Shown: positions 25,318 through 36,309, counted from the first letter of the stretch. The stretch: 64,000 bases of DNA from Phycisphaerae bacterium (GCA_019636475.1 JAHBXN010000001.1:372001-436000); one strand, 5' to 3'. Notes: a model not told the origin generated them from the sequence alone. Numbers and translations: made by a program.

Positions 25318-26217
25318 ATGCTGCGAAACCTCAAGCTTGTCCTGGCCTATGATGGCACCGAATTTCACGGCTGGCAGTTCCAGCCCGGCATGCGCACGGT
25401 ACAGGAGTGCCTCGAACAGGCGCTGCGACGCACCGTCCGGCACCGCGTCGGTGTCGTCGGGTGCAGCCGCACGGACTCCGGCGTACACGCGGCCGGCTAT
25501 GTCGCGAATTTCGCAACCAGTTCACCAATCAGTCCGCTCGCAGTATTTCGAAGCGTCGGGTCGCGTCTTCCGAAGGACATGACACTCGTCGACCTCCGCG
25601 AAGTGCCGCTCACTTTTCATGCCACGCGATCGGCGATCGGGAAGCTCTATCGATATCGCATCCATAATGAACACGGTCGGCCTGTTGAGCAGTTCTCGCA
25701 GAATCATTCGTACCATGTCTGGGAACCGCTGGACATCGATCGAATGCGCGAGGCTGCCGCAAACTGGGTCGGCGAGCACGACTTCACATCGTTCGCCTCG
25801 TCAGGTAATGAGCGACAGTCCAATGTGCGCCGCATTATGAGCATGGACATTCACCGGCACGGTCGCGAGATTCGAATCGACGTGGAAGGCGACGGTTTTC
25901 TCTACAAACAGGTGCGCAACATGGTCGGCACACTGTTCGAAGTCGGCCGAGGCCGATGGACGCCGGAGGATGCGAAGAGAATACTGGAGGCACGCGATCG
26001 CAACGAAGCCGGGCCGACCGCGCCGGCACGCGGCCTGTGCCTGCGATGGGTCCGCTATGACATCCCCGGATTGCCGCCGCCGACACCGGACATGCTCGAG
26101 CGCGCCGCACGGGCAACGCCGCCTTCCGGTGCAGCCATGTTCAGCGTTGATCAGCAGCCGCTCTCGACCGCCCCATCGGCCGACGAATCCGGGATCGAAC
26201 CGGAGACCTGCCCCTAG
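25318..26217 (+). CDS. truA: tRNA pseudouridine synthase A
   Basis: A 299-residue enzyme that converts uridines 38-40 of the tRNA anticodon stem to pseudouridine. The catalytic motif is intact: GCSRTDSGVHA, with the nucleophilic Asp. Other family landmarks are LAYDGTEFHGWQFQPG, LYRYRIHN, FTSFASSG and FLYKQVRNMVGTL. The start at ATG 25318 gives the usual N-terminus (MLRNLKLVLAYDG). The C-terminal 45 residues extend beyond the normal family end and are Pro/Ala-rich, probably unstructured. It begins 69 bases after the propeller gene. Confidence 0.96.
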   Translation: MLRNLKLVLAYDGTEFHGWQFQPGMRTVQECLEQALRRTVRHRVGVVGCSRTDSGVHAAGYVANFATSSPISPLAVFRSVGSRLPKDMTLVDLREVPLTFHATRSAIGKLYRYRIHNEHGRPVEQFSQNHSYHVWEPLDIDRMREAAANWVGEHDFTSFASSGNERQSNVRRIMSMDIHRHGREIRIDVEGDGFLYKQVRNMVGTLFEVGRGRWTPEDAKRILEARDRNEAGPTAPARGLCLRWVRYDIPGLPPPTPDMLERAARATPPSGAAMFSVDQQPLSTAPSADESGIEPETCP

Positions 26218-26294
26218 CCGTTCGCAATCAGCGCTTCGCGCTTCGCCGAAATCTGCCCTTGCCTTTTCCTCAATTCCGCGTTTTCTTCCCGACA

Positions 26295-27452
26295 ATGCGA
26301 ATCATCCATGTCATCACGCGTCTCATAGTCGGCGGCGCGCAAGAGAACACCGTCCTTACCTGCGAAGGGCTTGCCGGGCTGGGTCACGATGTCACACTGC
26401 TGACAGGGCCGACGACTGGACCGGAGGGCTCGCTTGTCGATCGAGCGGGGCGAGGATTGTACCGCTACATCGAGCTGGACGACCTCATTCGCGAAATCAG
26501 TCCTGCCCGGGACCTGCGCGCGATCATCGCGATGGCGCGGATGTTCTCTGAATTCAGCCCTGACATCGTTCACACTCACTCCAGCAAAGCCGGTGTGATC
26601 GGACGGCTCGCAGCCCGGCTCGCCGGCGTCCCGTTCGTGGTTCATACCATCCACGGCATGAGCTTCAACCGGACGCAGCCCCACTTGACTCAGACGACCT
26701 ACAAATGGGCCGAGCGTCTTTGCGCGGAACTATCCGATTCCATCGTGTGTGTAGCGGACGCGATGGCCACCCAATCGCTCAACGCCGGGGTGGGCCGGCC
26801 CGAGCAATACCTGACCATACGCAGCGGCATGGAAACCGAGCAGTTTGATCCGTCGCAAATCGAACGAGCGGCGATCCGAGCGCAATGGGGCTTTGCATCG
26901 GACGACGTGGTTGTCGGAACGGTGGCACGGCTGTTTGAGAACAAGGGGTACGAGCAGCTCATCGAAGTGATCGACATCGCCGCAAGACGAGATGGTCGAC
27001 TGAAGTTCGTCTGGGTCGGCGACGGCGCGTACAGGGAACACTACGAAGCTGAACTGATTCGTCGGAAACTGCGTGATCGGGTGACTTTGACCGGTCTCAT
27101 CCCGCCAGCGAGCATGCCGCGCATGCTCGCCGGTATCGACATGCTCGCTCACACTTCGCAATGGGAGGGTCTGCCGCGTGCCGTCGTCCAGGCACTTCTA
27201 ATGTGCAAACCCGCTGTGAGTTTCGCGATCGACGGAGCGCCGGAAGTGATCATTCCCGGCGCCACCGGTGAGTTGGCAGCGCTGAATGACACGACCGCGT
27301 TTGCCGAGGCGATCCTCGCGCTGGCGGCCGATGCGAATCGTCGAAAAGCTTACGGACGCGCCGGCCGCGAGCGATGTCTCGTCCCGTTTGACCATCGGAC
27401 GATGGTGGCGGAATTGGCCGCACTGTATGACAGGTTGATAAGGCGCGGCTGA
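26295..27452 (+). CDS. Family 4 glycosyltransferase
   Basis: A 385-residue GT-B enzyme. The N-terminal acceptor domain shows IHVITRLIVGGAQENT (glycine-rich loop), PDIVHTHSSKAGVIGRLAARL and VVHTIHGMSFN. The C-terminal nucleotide-sugar domain shows VGTVARLFENKGYEQLI, FVWVGDGAYRE, VTLTGLIPPASMPRMLA and the E-x7-E region around TSQWEGLPRAVVQALLM and VSFAIDGAPEVI. It resembles WbnE/PelF-type retaining transferases acting on lipopolysaccharide or other surface polysaccharides, but donor and acceptor cannot be told. The start places the glycine-rich loop at the usual distance. It converges with the GspE gene. Confidence 0.9.
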   Translation: MRIIHVITRLIVGGAQENTVLTCEGLAGLGHDVTLLTGPTTGPEGSLVDRAGRGLYRYIELDDLIREISPARDLRAIIAMARMFSEFSPDIVHTHSSKAGVIGRLAARLAGVPFVVHTIHGMSFNRTQPHLTQTTYKWAERLCAELSDSIVCVADAMATQSLNAGVGRPEQYLTIRSGMETEQFDPSQIERAAIRAQWGFASDDVVVGTVARLFENKGYEQLIEVIDIAARRDGRLKFVWVGDGAYREHYEAELIRRKLRDRVTLTGLIPPASMPRMLAGIDMLAHTSQWEGLPRAVVQALLMCKPAVSFAIDGAPEVIIPGATGELAALNDTTAFAEAILALAADANRRKAYGRAGRERCLVPFDHRTMVAELAALYDRLIRRG

Positions 27453-27473
27453 AACGTCGGCAGTACGGACGGA

Positions 27474-29237
<1,764 letters not shown>

Positions 29238-29261
29238 TCTCCCGGATCCCTTCCGTGTCAA

Positions 29262-29594
29262 TCCGGTTCACTGCTATCCGCCCCGATCAAATCGCGCGGA
29301 GTCCCTCCACGAACTTGGGACGACATGTTATACGCTGACCGGCACAATCAGTTGCAATTAACCGTGGCGAAATGACTTGCAGCTCGATGCCAGACCGAGA
29401 AACTTGGCACGGAACCGGACGAACGGAGACCCCGGAATCACCTTAAGTTCTGTATTTAAATAATGTTAAAGCTCGTCTGGCGGCAAACCGGTTGATTCCG
29501 GGGCGGCTGACGGAGAACTGACGGGCCGAATGGCGAGTCGGCCGGAATCAAAGACGAACAGATTCCTGAGTTGGTCAATTGATCGCGAAGGCGC
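29262..29594. other. 333-base intergenic region
   Basis: It separates the GspE gene start from the 3' end of the response regulator. It contains a minus-strand -10, TATAAC (29327-29332) preceded by GCG, with TTGCAA 19 bases upstream, a plausible promoter for the ATPase gene. Nothing else was recognised. Confidence 0.4.
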
Positions 29595-30659
29595 TCACCC
29601 CACGGTGTTTTCGGCTTCGATCTGCGGCTGCGGTTCCAATGCCACGAATGTGCGATCGGTACGAATTCGCCGGCGTTTCCGTGAGCGTCGCTTGCCGGAG
29701 AAGCCGCTATCCCTCTCGGCAGGAGTCATTTCCCAGTAGGACGCGACGCCGCCACGACCCACACTCTTCGCCTTGCTAAGAGCCAAATCGGCCTGGCTCA
29801 TGAAATCGTCGGCGTCACCGTTGGAAGCAGCCCCGTCAAAAACCGCCACGCCGAAGCTGGCTGTGAAATGCTTCGGGCTGGTCGCAGCATCAAAGGCGAT
29901 CGCGGAGAAGGTCCGTTCGATCCGCTCGCAGAACTCGCGAGCCCGAGCTTCGTCGGTGTTTTTGAGTATGACTGCCAGTGTATTTCCAGCGATTCGCCCA
30001 ATCTTGCATTCGGCGCTCATGAATCGGCGGAGTATTCTGGCAAAGGTCAGGATGATCTCGTCGCCGAATTCGTATCCATATTTGAGATTGATGTCCGCGA
30101 GCTTGTTGATGTCGCCGAGAATGACGGCACTCCGGGTTTGATTCCGCCGAGCGGTGATGATGGCGTCGGTGATGCTTAGAAACGTCTGCCGACGATTGTC
30201 AAGCCCGGTCTGCGGATCCTGAGTGGCCAGCCGCTTGTAGACCTCGCGCAGTGCACGCTCCCGCAGAACCACTTGCAGCCGGGCAACCAGCCAGGTACGC
30301 CGCACCGGCTTGGGTATCAAGTCGTGGGCGCCCGACTCATAGCAGCGCGTCACGAGTTCATCGCTGTCCTTTAGGCCTGTCAGGAACAGCACGGGGATAT
30401 CTGCCGTGTTCAGCCTGGATTTCAACTCTTCGCAGACTTTGAAACCGTCCATGTCCGGCATTTGAACGTCGAGGACGATGGCGTCGGGCTGATACTTCTC
30501 CGCAATGACAAGCCCGGTCGCCCCGTCTTCAGCCCAGAGCGTTCGATAGCCGGCGACCTGCAGCGTCTTCACCACCAGTCGCATGGTGTCTTCGGAATCG
30601 TCGACGACCAGGATTAGTGGAGCGTCATTGTGATCTAACGACTGTCCCGCATCAGTCAT
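29595..30659 (-). CDS. Response regulator with degenerate GGDEF domain
   Basis: A 354-residue protein. Receiver domain (residues about 14-130): ILVVDDSEDTMRLVV, the phospho-acceptor Asp in AIVLDVQMPDMDG, Thr in LFLTGLKDS and Lys in PKPVRRTW. A GGDEF-family domain follows (about 160-320): TGLDNRRQTFLSITDAI, VILGDINKLADINLKYGYEFGDEIILTFA, and TASFGVAVFDG. The signature GG(D/E)EF is replaced by AGNTL (bases 29976-29990), and the metal-binding Asp of the normal motif is absent, so cyclic-di-GMP synthesis is not expected. The last 35 residues are very basic (SGKRRSRKRRRIRTDR). GGAGGG about 10 nt upstream sets the start. Probably a c-di-GMP or GTP sensor, or another phosphorylation-gated effector. 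Confidence 0.88.
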   Translation of the reverse strand: MTDAGQSLDHNDAPLILVVDDSEDTMRLVVKTLQVAGYRTLWAEDGATGLVIAEKYQPDAIVLDVQMPDMDGFKVCEELKSRLNTADIPVLFLTGLKDSDELVTRCYESGAHDLIPKPVRRTWLVARLQVVLRERALREVYKRLATQDPQTGLDNRRQTFLSITDAIITARRNQTRSAVILGDINKLADINLKYGYEFGDEIILTFARILRRFMSAECKIGRIAGNTLAVILKNTDEARAREFCERIERTFSAIAFDAATSPKHFTASFGVAVFDGAASNGDADDFMSQADLALSKAKSVGRGGVASYWEMTPAERDSGFSGKRRSRKRRRIRTDRTFVALEPQPQIEAENTVG

Positions 30660-30951
30660 GTGCAGAACCCTCCTGCGGCGGCCCGAAATACAATCAAGCA
30701 ACATTCAATCGGGCCGAAAGCGAACCCGAGTTCCCGCTGGGACTCCCGGCCTCGAACTGCATCGGACAGTCCGAAGTTGCCTGCGAGCAAAATCCTGATG
30801 TCGCTAAGTTTTCGGACACCCCGACTCATTCCGTAAATTTGTGGCGGCGAATGTCGGGAGACATCCCGAATCGAGCCCCGGCATCGCAGGAATCGTGCAA
30901 ATCGCTGCAAACATCGGCCGTTTCGCACCTTGTGCACGCTCACTCAAACCG
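30660..30951. other. Intergenic region between response regulator and hpt
   Basis: No gene is supported. It contains a perfect hairpin, TCGGGA-GACA-TCCCGA (30854-30869), which could be an operator. Its right-hand end leads into the hpt promoter. Confidence 0.35.
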
Positions 30952-30979
30952 TTGTGACTACTCCCGACAGGGCTATAAT
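30952..30979 (+). promoter_or_regulatory. Strong sigma-70-type promoter of hpt, leaderless arrangement
   Basis: -35 TTGTGA (30952-30957), 16-base spacer, -10 TATAAT (30974-30979, perfect). The ATG of hpt is at 30987, only 7 bases beyond the -10, which is where transcription should begin. No Shine-Dalgarno sequence can fit, so the message is probably leaderless. Confidence 0.6.
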
Positions 30980-30986
30980 CCTGTGA

Positions 30987-31529
30987 ATGGAAAAGGACCT
31001 GGCGCGAACGCTCTTCACCAGACAGCAGATTCATACCCGCGTCGTCGAGCTGGGAAAGCAGATCGCGTCGGTCTATGAATCGGAAAGCGACGGTCTGGTA
31101 ATCGTCCCAGTCCTGTCCGGATCGATTATTTTCGTCGCTGACCTGATCCGACAACTGCCATTCAAAATGCATATCGGGCTGATGACCGTCAGTCGATATC
31201 GCGGCAAGTCGACTGAGGGCGGCGAAACCCGAGTCATACAGGACTTAACGGTTGATATCGCGAATCGTCATGTGCTGGTTGTCGATGATATTCTCGACAC
31301 GGGTGGCACGCTCCAGAGTGTGACTTCGCAATTGGCGGCGCGCGGGCCGAAGTCGCTTCGCGTCTGCACGCTGCTCCGGAAGCCGGCACGTGCGCCGAAA
31401 GGCTTCCATGTGGATTTCGTTGGCTTTGACATCGAGGACGTTTTTGTGGTTGGCTACGGCTTGGACTTCAATGACCAATACCGCAACTGGCCCGAGATCG
31501 GCGTGCTCAAGCCGGAGTTGTACGCGTGA
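30987..31529 (+). CDS. hpt: Hypoxanthine phosphoribosyltransferase
   Basis: A 180-residue purine salvage enzyme that joins hypoxanthine (and usually guanine) to PRPP to give IMP or GMP. The PRPP-binding signature VLVVDDILDTGGTL is perfect. IVPVLSGSIIFVADLIRQL, MTVSRYRGKSTEGG (the flexible loop) and VDFVGFDIEDVFVVGYGLDF at the C-terminus are typical of bacterial Hpt. Length is normal. The start codon is unusually close to a TATAAT box, pointing to leaderless translation. Its stop overlaps the GTG start of the next gene (GTGA), so the two are translationally coupled. Confidence 0.95.
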   Translation: MEKDLARTLFTRQQIHTRVVELGKQIASVYESESDGLVIVPVLSGSIIFVADLIRQLPFKMHIGLMTVSRYRGKSTEGGETRVIQDLTVDIANRHVLVVDDILDTGGTLQSVTSQLAARGPKSLRVCTLLRKPARAPKGFHVDFVGFDIEDVFVVGYGLDFNDQYRNWPEIGVLKPELYA

Positions 31530-32134
31530 GACTGAAGGTCAAATCTTATCGCGTTGAGGCGCAACCCATCGCCGCGCACCTCGAAGGAGCGCCATCCGGC
31601 GTCGCGCGGATCGCATTCGGCGAGATGGTCCCCGCCCATCTGCTGGACGGCGGCGAGATCGTTCATTTTTCGATCCGACCGTCGACCTGGTTCATCCTGC
31701 TCGAGTCGTCGAGGTGGATCGCATTCGCGGCGGTCCTTGTCGTCATGGCATTGTGCGGGGTGATCGATGTCAACTATCGCGACCAGGTCGTAAAGCTCGG
31801 CGTCGTGATGGTGGGCGGCCGCCTCGCCTGGGCCTCGCTGGAGTGGGTCTCCAGGATGTATGTCCTGACCAATCGGCGCGTCGTGAGCATTCATGGCGTA
31901 TTCAGGGCCGAGTTGTTCGAGTGTGCACTGGATCGCATTCAAAGTACGCAATTGACGGCCGAGTTGGGAGAACGACTCTGCCGAACCGGCACGGTTTCGT
32001 TCCAGCCGGCGCAGGCCGAGGGCGTATTGGGCGGTGCTCATTCGTGGCGCACCGTGTCGCGACCAGGCGAAGTTCACGAACAACTCCGGGCGGCGATCAT
32101 CCGCTCACGGGATCTTGGGGGCCACGGAGACTGA
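31526..32134 (+). CDS. Membrane-anchored bacterial PH-domain protein
   Basis: A 202-residue protein. After a 55-residue N-terminal part come two hydrophobic helices (WIAFAAVLVVMALCGVI and LGVVMVGGRLAWASLEWV), then a bacterial PH (bPH2, YdbS-like) domain: YVLTNRRVVSIHGVFRAELFECALDRIQSTQLT. The Y-x-L-T-x-x-R motif and the following D-R-I-Q-S are the family hallmarks. Function is unknown; relatives sit in the inner membrane. It starts with GTG inside the last codons of hpt (4-base overlap), so it is coexpressed with hpt. The link between a purine salvage enzyme and a PH-domain protein is unexplained. Confidence 0.82.
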   Translation: MRLKVKSYRVEAQPIAAHLEGAPSGVARIAFGEMVPAHLLDGGEIVHFSIRPSTWFILLESSRWIAFAAVLVVMALCGVIDVNYRDQVVKLGVVMVGGRLAWASLEWVSRMYVLTNRRVVSIHGVFRAELFECALDRIQSTQLTAELGERLCRTGTVSFQPAQAEGVLGGAHSWRTVSRPGEVHEQLRAAIIRSRDLGGHGD

Positions 32135-32141
32135 CTTGACG

Positions 32142-33461
32142 ATGCAGCACCGAATTCCGATGCAATGGGTCACCTGTGCTGCGATCGCCCTGATCGCATC
32201 GGCTGACGCAGTAATTGCGCCAGGCCAGTTTGTCACACATGCACGCGCGGCCCAGGCGCAGCAGCCCGGCGAACAGCGCAATGGGCAGCGCCAGGAAGAC
32301 CCGGCACGTCGACGCGAGCGCCGAGAACGCCGCGCCGCTCGCGGCGGTGAGCGTGACAACCAGAACGACAGCCCACCCGCCGATGCCCTGCGACAAATCA
32401 GCGAACTCCAGGAAAAAACAAAGAACATCTCATGGGACCAGGAAGCCCAATTCCTGCATCAGGCCCATGCCAACATTTTCAAGGCGAACGGCTGGACGTC
32501 GGAACCGGACCAGTTTGCGTTGGATCTGCTCCACCAGATTACGAATGTCACGCCGTGGAATCCGAAGCAGCGGGAAGAGCTTTTCCTCAATGGCGTGCAG
32601 ACCAGGCTGGGCCTGACGGCCGATCAACGACAGCTCATCGCCGATCAGATGCGCCAGGAGTCGATGCAGTTCGGCATGAAGCACTTCCGCACGATGTTCC
32701 CGATTGTCATGGAGGCAATTCAAACCCGCCTCGAGCAGAAGCCTTACACGCCCGAGCAGGTTCAGAAATGGTCACGTGATCTTCGCCCCGTCATGGATGA
32801 TGCGATCGCGACGTTGCAGCGAACCACCAGCAAACTCGAAAACACGATGACGGATCAGCAGCGACAACGGCTACGGGCCGACATGGACGCCCTGCTGAAG
32901 CGTCACAAAGACGTGGAGAAAATGGTCGAACGATGGCAATCCGGCCAGTGGAACCCTACGGACTGGGGACTCGACAACGATCCGATTCACGCTGCCGCCG
33001 TCAATGAATGGCGCGCGAAAGAGGCGAATCGAAACGCACTCGCCGCCGCAGCCATGGCATCGACCGGCCAGGAGCCGAAGTTCGACGGCAGCAACGAGAG
33101 CGAATGGCGAAAATATGTGCAATGGTTCATCGCGCACTACAAATGCGACGAACGTCAGCAATCGCAGGCCGAATCCATCCTGAAAAGCTGCGAAAAAGAG
33201 GCTGCGGATTACATTCGGTCACGCGGCAAGGATATCGAAAAAGCGGAGTCGATGCGCACGTCCGCCGAGAGCCCCGAGAAACGCAAAATGGCGGAGGACG
33301 AGGTTGTGCGGCTGCGGCGACCCATCGCTGAGATGTTCGAACGACTCAAGAAACGCCTCGACAGCCAGGTGCTCACCAGCGAGCAGCGCAAATTGATTCC
33401 CTCCGCGCGACCGGACCCGCGCGCGGCCACCACCGCTCAAGCCGCGGAACCGAAGAATTAA
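32142..33461 (+). CDS. Secreted helical protein of the paralogous family (member C)
   Basis: A 439-residue exported protein. Signal peptide: VTCAAIALIASADAVIA followed by a basic Gln/Arg-rich stretch (RREERRA-type, residues about 45-70) like that of member B. The body is helical; RLGLTADQRQLIADQM near residue 165 and NTMTDQQRQRLRADM near 240 are LTxxQ-like. The final 110 residues carry the shared module: W-R-K-Y-V-x2-F, then ERQQSQAESILKSC and QVLTSEQRKLI. It lies about 14 kb from members A and B. The start at 32142 sits 7 bases after the PH-domain gene stop, with GGAG upstream, so it may be in the hpt operon. Function unknown. Confidence 0.75.
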   Translation: MQHRIPMQWVTCAAIALIASADAVIAPGQFVTHARAAQAQQPGEQRNGQRQEDPARRRERRERRAARGGERDNQNDSPPADALRQISELQEKTKNISWDQEAQFLHQAHANIFKANGWTSEPDQFALDLLHQITNVTPWNPKQREELFLNGVQTRLGLTADQRQLIADQMRQESMQFGMKHFRTMFPIVMEAIQTRLEQKPYTPEQVQKWSRDLRPVMDDAIATLQRTTSKLENTMTDQQRQRLRADMDALLKRHKDVEKMVERWQSGQWNPTDWGLDNDPIHAAAVNEWRAKEANRNALAAAAMASTGQEPKFDGSNESEWRKYVQWFIAHYKCDERQQSQAESILKSCEKEAADYIRSRGKDIEKAESMRTSAESPEKRKMAEDEVVRLRRPIAEMFERLKKRLDSQVLTSEQRKLIPSARPDPRAATTAQAAEPKN

Positions 33462-33509
33462 CCACTCCGATCCTGAACCGACCCGCGCCCATCACAGGCA
33501 TCGCCCGGC

Positions 33510-35300
33510 ATGGCGTTTGTGCCCGCGTTTATTTCTGATACAACGTCGCAAATCGTGATTGAGTCGTCCGCACTTCGACAGGATTTTCAGGCCGGCATCA
33601 CCGTCGCACTTGTCGGTGTTCCGCAGTGCATGGGCTTTGCCGCGCTGGCAGGGCTTCCACCCGCCATGGGACTGTACAGCGCAGTCGTCATGGGGATTGT
33701 GAACGGCTTGGTAACGACTTCGTCCAAATCCATCATTGGACCGGCAATCACAACCAGTTCGATGGTGTATGGTGTGCTCGCGAGTGTCGCTCCAAGAGAC
33801 ATCGCCAGTTGGCCGGCCATCGCCGGACTGCTGGCCGTGATGGTCGGCGGGCTAACGCTGATTCTGGCTGTTCTGCGCGTTGGCGAAATGGTCCGGTTTG
33901 TTTCTCGCTCGGTTCTGATTGGCTTGACGGTGGGCGTCGGAGTACTCATCTTCGGCGCGCAGCTCGCGCCCTTCCTCGGGATTTCCGTTCAGCGCGAACC
34001 GCGCCTGGGCATGCTCATACTCAATTTAATTCGCCGCATGTCCGAAACATCGTGGCCAGACGTCCTGATGGGTACGGCGACGTTCGCGATCGTACTGGTC
34101 GGCGGCCGACTGGGACGGCGCTTTCCCGCAGCATTTGTGTCAATCCTCGCCGGCGGATTCGCGGTGTGGCTGCTGGAGAGGTTCGGCGTTAGTGAGCAGT
34201 TGGTTCGAATTGAACCTGTGCCCCGAGAATGGCCTCCGTTCGTCCTACCTGCGTATCACGGCGAGTTTCGAACCGACCTTGTTTTCGGGTCGGCCGCGAT
34301 CTGCGCCGTCGGCATGATTCAGACGCTGGCTCTTTCAAAGGCGTTCGCATCAAAAAATGGCGAGCGGATCGACGCCCGGCGCGAAATGATCGCGCTTGGC
34401 CTTTCCAATGTCACTGTCGGCTTCTGCGGGGGATTTCCCGGCGCGGAGAGTATCTCGCGATCTGTCATCAACGACACGGCCGGCGCCCGGACCCGCATGT
34501 CCGGCGTCATCTGCGCAATTGCCACTGCGATCATCGTGTTCGGAGCAGCCCCCTACACCCAATACATCACCCGATCAGCCATTGCCGGACTGCTCATGGC
34601 GACGGCGTGGTCGGTCGTCGACTGGCGGGAGGTGCGAGATCTGCTCACGCACGCGCGACACGACAGAATCGTGCTGATTACGACCGTCGTCTGCCTGGTG
34701 GCGTTGCCGATTCACTGGGCCGTTCTGATCGGATTGACGGTATCGATTGCGATGTTCCTTCGCCGTGTGAGCAGGCTGTACTTGGTGGAGATGGTCGCCG
34801 GCAAGGGCCGAGCGTTTCACGAGCACGCGATCGACAAGGAAACCGGCCACCACCCGATCACGATGCTTCAGGTGGAGGGCCCGCTATTCTTCGCGCAAGC
34901 GGAGGAACTTTCGGATGTGCTGGGACGTATCTTCAATTGCAGACCGGCCGTCGTAATCATTCGCATGCGACGAACGCAACACATCGATTACTCGGTCATC
35001 ATCGAACTGAATCGCGTCGTGCAGAGGTACATATCAGATGGCGGCACGCTCATCATCTGCGGTCTGACGGACCGGATGCACGAACAGCTTTCGCGCAGCC
35101 CGCTGGGCCGTACGCTCGATCCGAGATTCCTCCTCAAGACCACGCGTAAAGTCTTCAGTTCCGCCCATGCGGCGATCGAACTGGCGGAGACCATTGCTCG
35201 TGGATTCGTGCCCACGGGCACGAACTTGCTGCGAGCCGCGCCTGACTCACGCCATGACAAACCAGACTCAGTCGAAGCGGAATGGTCTTACGAGATCTGA
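33510..35300 (+). CDS. SulP-family inorganic anion transporter with STAS domain
   Basis: A 596-residue SLC26/SulP transporter for sulfate, bicarbonate or similar anions. The N-terminal transport domain begins with DFQAGITVALVGVPQCMGFAALAGLPPAMGLYSAVV, the SulP signature, and continues with about 10-12 helices. It includes SSKSIIGPAITTSSMVYG and ANVTVGFCGGFPGAESISRS-like segments (here LSNVTVGFCGGFPGAESIS). A C-terminal STAS domain occupies about residues 445-560 (ITMLQVEGPLFFAQAEELSDVL, VIIRMRRTQHIDYSVIIELN, GGTLIICGLTD). The substrate cannot be told from sequence alone. It converges with hldD across a GC hairpin. Confidence 0.92.
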   Translation: MAFVPAFISDTTSQIVIESSALRQDFQAGITVALVGVPQCMGFAALAGLPPAMGLYSAVVMGIVNGLVTTSSKSIIGPAITTSSMVYGVLASVAPRDIASWPAIAGLLAVMVGGLTLILAVLRVGEMVRFVSRSVLIGLTVGVGVLIFGAQLAPFLGISVQREPRLGMLILNLIRRMSETSWPDVLMGTATFAIVLVGGRLGRRFPAAFVSILAGGFAVWLLERFGVSEQLVRIEPVPREWPPFVLPAYHGEFRTDLVFGSAAICAVGMIQTLALSKAFASKNGERIDARREMIALGLSNVTVGFCGGFPGAESISRSVINDTAGARTRMSGVICAIATAIIVFGAAPYTQYITRSAIAGLLMATAWSVVDWREVRDLLTHARHDRIVLITTVVCLVALPIHWAVLIGLTVSIAMFLRRVSRLYLVEMVAGKGRAFHEHAIDKETGHHPITMLQVEGPLFFAQAEELSDVLGRIFNCRPAVVIIRMRRTQHIDYSVIIELNRVVQRYISDGGTLIICGLTDRMHEQLSRSPLGRTLDPRFLLKTTRKVFSSAHAAIELAETIARGFVPTGTNLLRAAPDSRHDKPDSVEAEWSYEI

Positions 35301-35308
35301 TAAGGGAT

Positions 35309-35340
35309 GGACGGCCGACGCGGCCCGGGACGCGCCGTCC
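35309..35340. terminator. GC-rich hairpin between sulP-family gene and hldD
   Basis: GGACGGC (35309-35315) pairs with GCCGTCC (35334-35340). It lies between two converging genes (stops at 35300 and 35344) and probably ends transcription from one or both sides, although the T run is poor. Confidence 0.4.
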
Positions 35341-35343
35341 GTT

Positions 35344-36309
35344 CTATGACCGTCCGGCCATGATCGCCCGAATGGTCTGCGCGACGCCTGATTCGAGTGG
35401 AGTCGGAGTCGTTTCAATGCCGGCGTCCCGCCAGCTTGACATAACGGCCTGCGTGTAATTCTGGTATTGGCGATGAAGGTCCGGCGGCATGTCGATGAAT
35501 TGAATTTTCGCAGGTCGCCCCATCGCGGCGAAGACGGCGTGTGTCAGATCGAGGAACGTGCGCGCGGCCCCCGTGCCGGAATTATACAGCCCGTTCGGGG
35601 CGAAATGCTTCCAGAGCCGAACCATGTGATCGATGCAATCCTCCACATAGACGAAGTCCCGCCGCTGCTCGCCATCGGCGATGGCCGGATCGTTCGAACG
35701 GAAGAGTCGCATCTCGCCGGTATCCATAATCTGCCGATGGGCGTGCCAGACGACGCTCGCCATACGGCCCTTATGCACCTCGCGCGGACCATAGACATTG
35801 AAGAACTTCAGCCCCGCCCATCGCGGAGGACAGGGCGCCCCGGCTGACACTTGATCGAAAGCCCACGCGTCGAAATCATTCTTGCTACGACCATACAGGT
35901 TCAAAGGCGCGAGCCGCGACGGGGGCGTGCGGTCGTCGAAACCCTGACTGCCGTCACCGTATGTGGCGGCGCTCGATGCAAAAATCAATGGCCGCCCGCT
36001 GGACGCGCACCAGGCCCAGAGCCGCTGGGTGTATCGAATGTTTATCTCGGTCAGATAGGCCCAGTCGGTCTCGGTCGTACGGCTGCACGCGCCCAGATGG
36101 AAAATGACCTCCGGAGAGAGACGGCCGGCTTCAAGCGCGTCAATGAATTCGATGTGCCGAACCACATCCGCGCGTCGCAGCCCTTCAAGATTCGGCGCCT
36201 TCGCGGCGGTCAACTCTCGATCGACCAGCAGCAGTTCGGCGCCATCCCGCGCAAGACGATGCGCCAGATTCGAACCAATGAAACCCGCCGCTCCGGTGAC
36301 CGCGATCAT
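35344..36309 (-). CDS. hldD: ADP-L-glycero-D-manno-heptose 6-epimerase
   Basis: A 321-residue extended SDR enzyme that makes the heptose donor for the LPS inner core. The NAD(P) motif is GAAGFIGSN at the very N-terminus. FHLGACSRTTETDWAYL, FASSAATYGDG, the catalytic YGRSK (YxxxK), and FFNVYGPREVHKGRMASVV with its second catalytic Lys are specific to HldD (RfaD). QYQNYTQAVMSSWRDAG near the end also fits. Together with kdsA in this window it argues for a heptose- and KDO-containing LPS. It lies 30 bases downstream of another epimerase gene on the same strand. Confidence 0.92.
   Translation of the reverse strand: MIAVTGAAGFIGSNLAHRLARDGAELLLVDRELTAAKAPNLEGLRRADVVRHIEFIDALEAGRLSPEVIFHLGACSRTTETDWAYLTEINIRYTQRLWAWCASSGRPLIFASSAATYGDGSQGFDDRTPPSRLAPLNLYGRSKNDFDAWAFDQVSAGAPCPPRWAGLKFFNVYGPREVHKGRMASVVWHAHRQIMDTGEMRLFRSNDPAIADGEQRRDFVYVEDCIDHMVRLWKHFAPNGLYNSGTGAARTFLDLTHAVFAAMGRPAKIQFIDMPPDLHRQYQNYTQAVMSSWRDAGIETTPTPLESGVAQTIRAIMAGRS

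Noticed and set aside
29401-29480. Sigma-54 promoter (TTGGCAC sequence near 29403)
   Set aside because: The required GC element at the correct spacing is absent.
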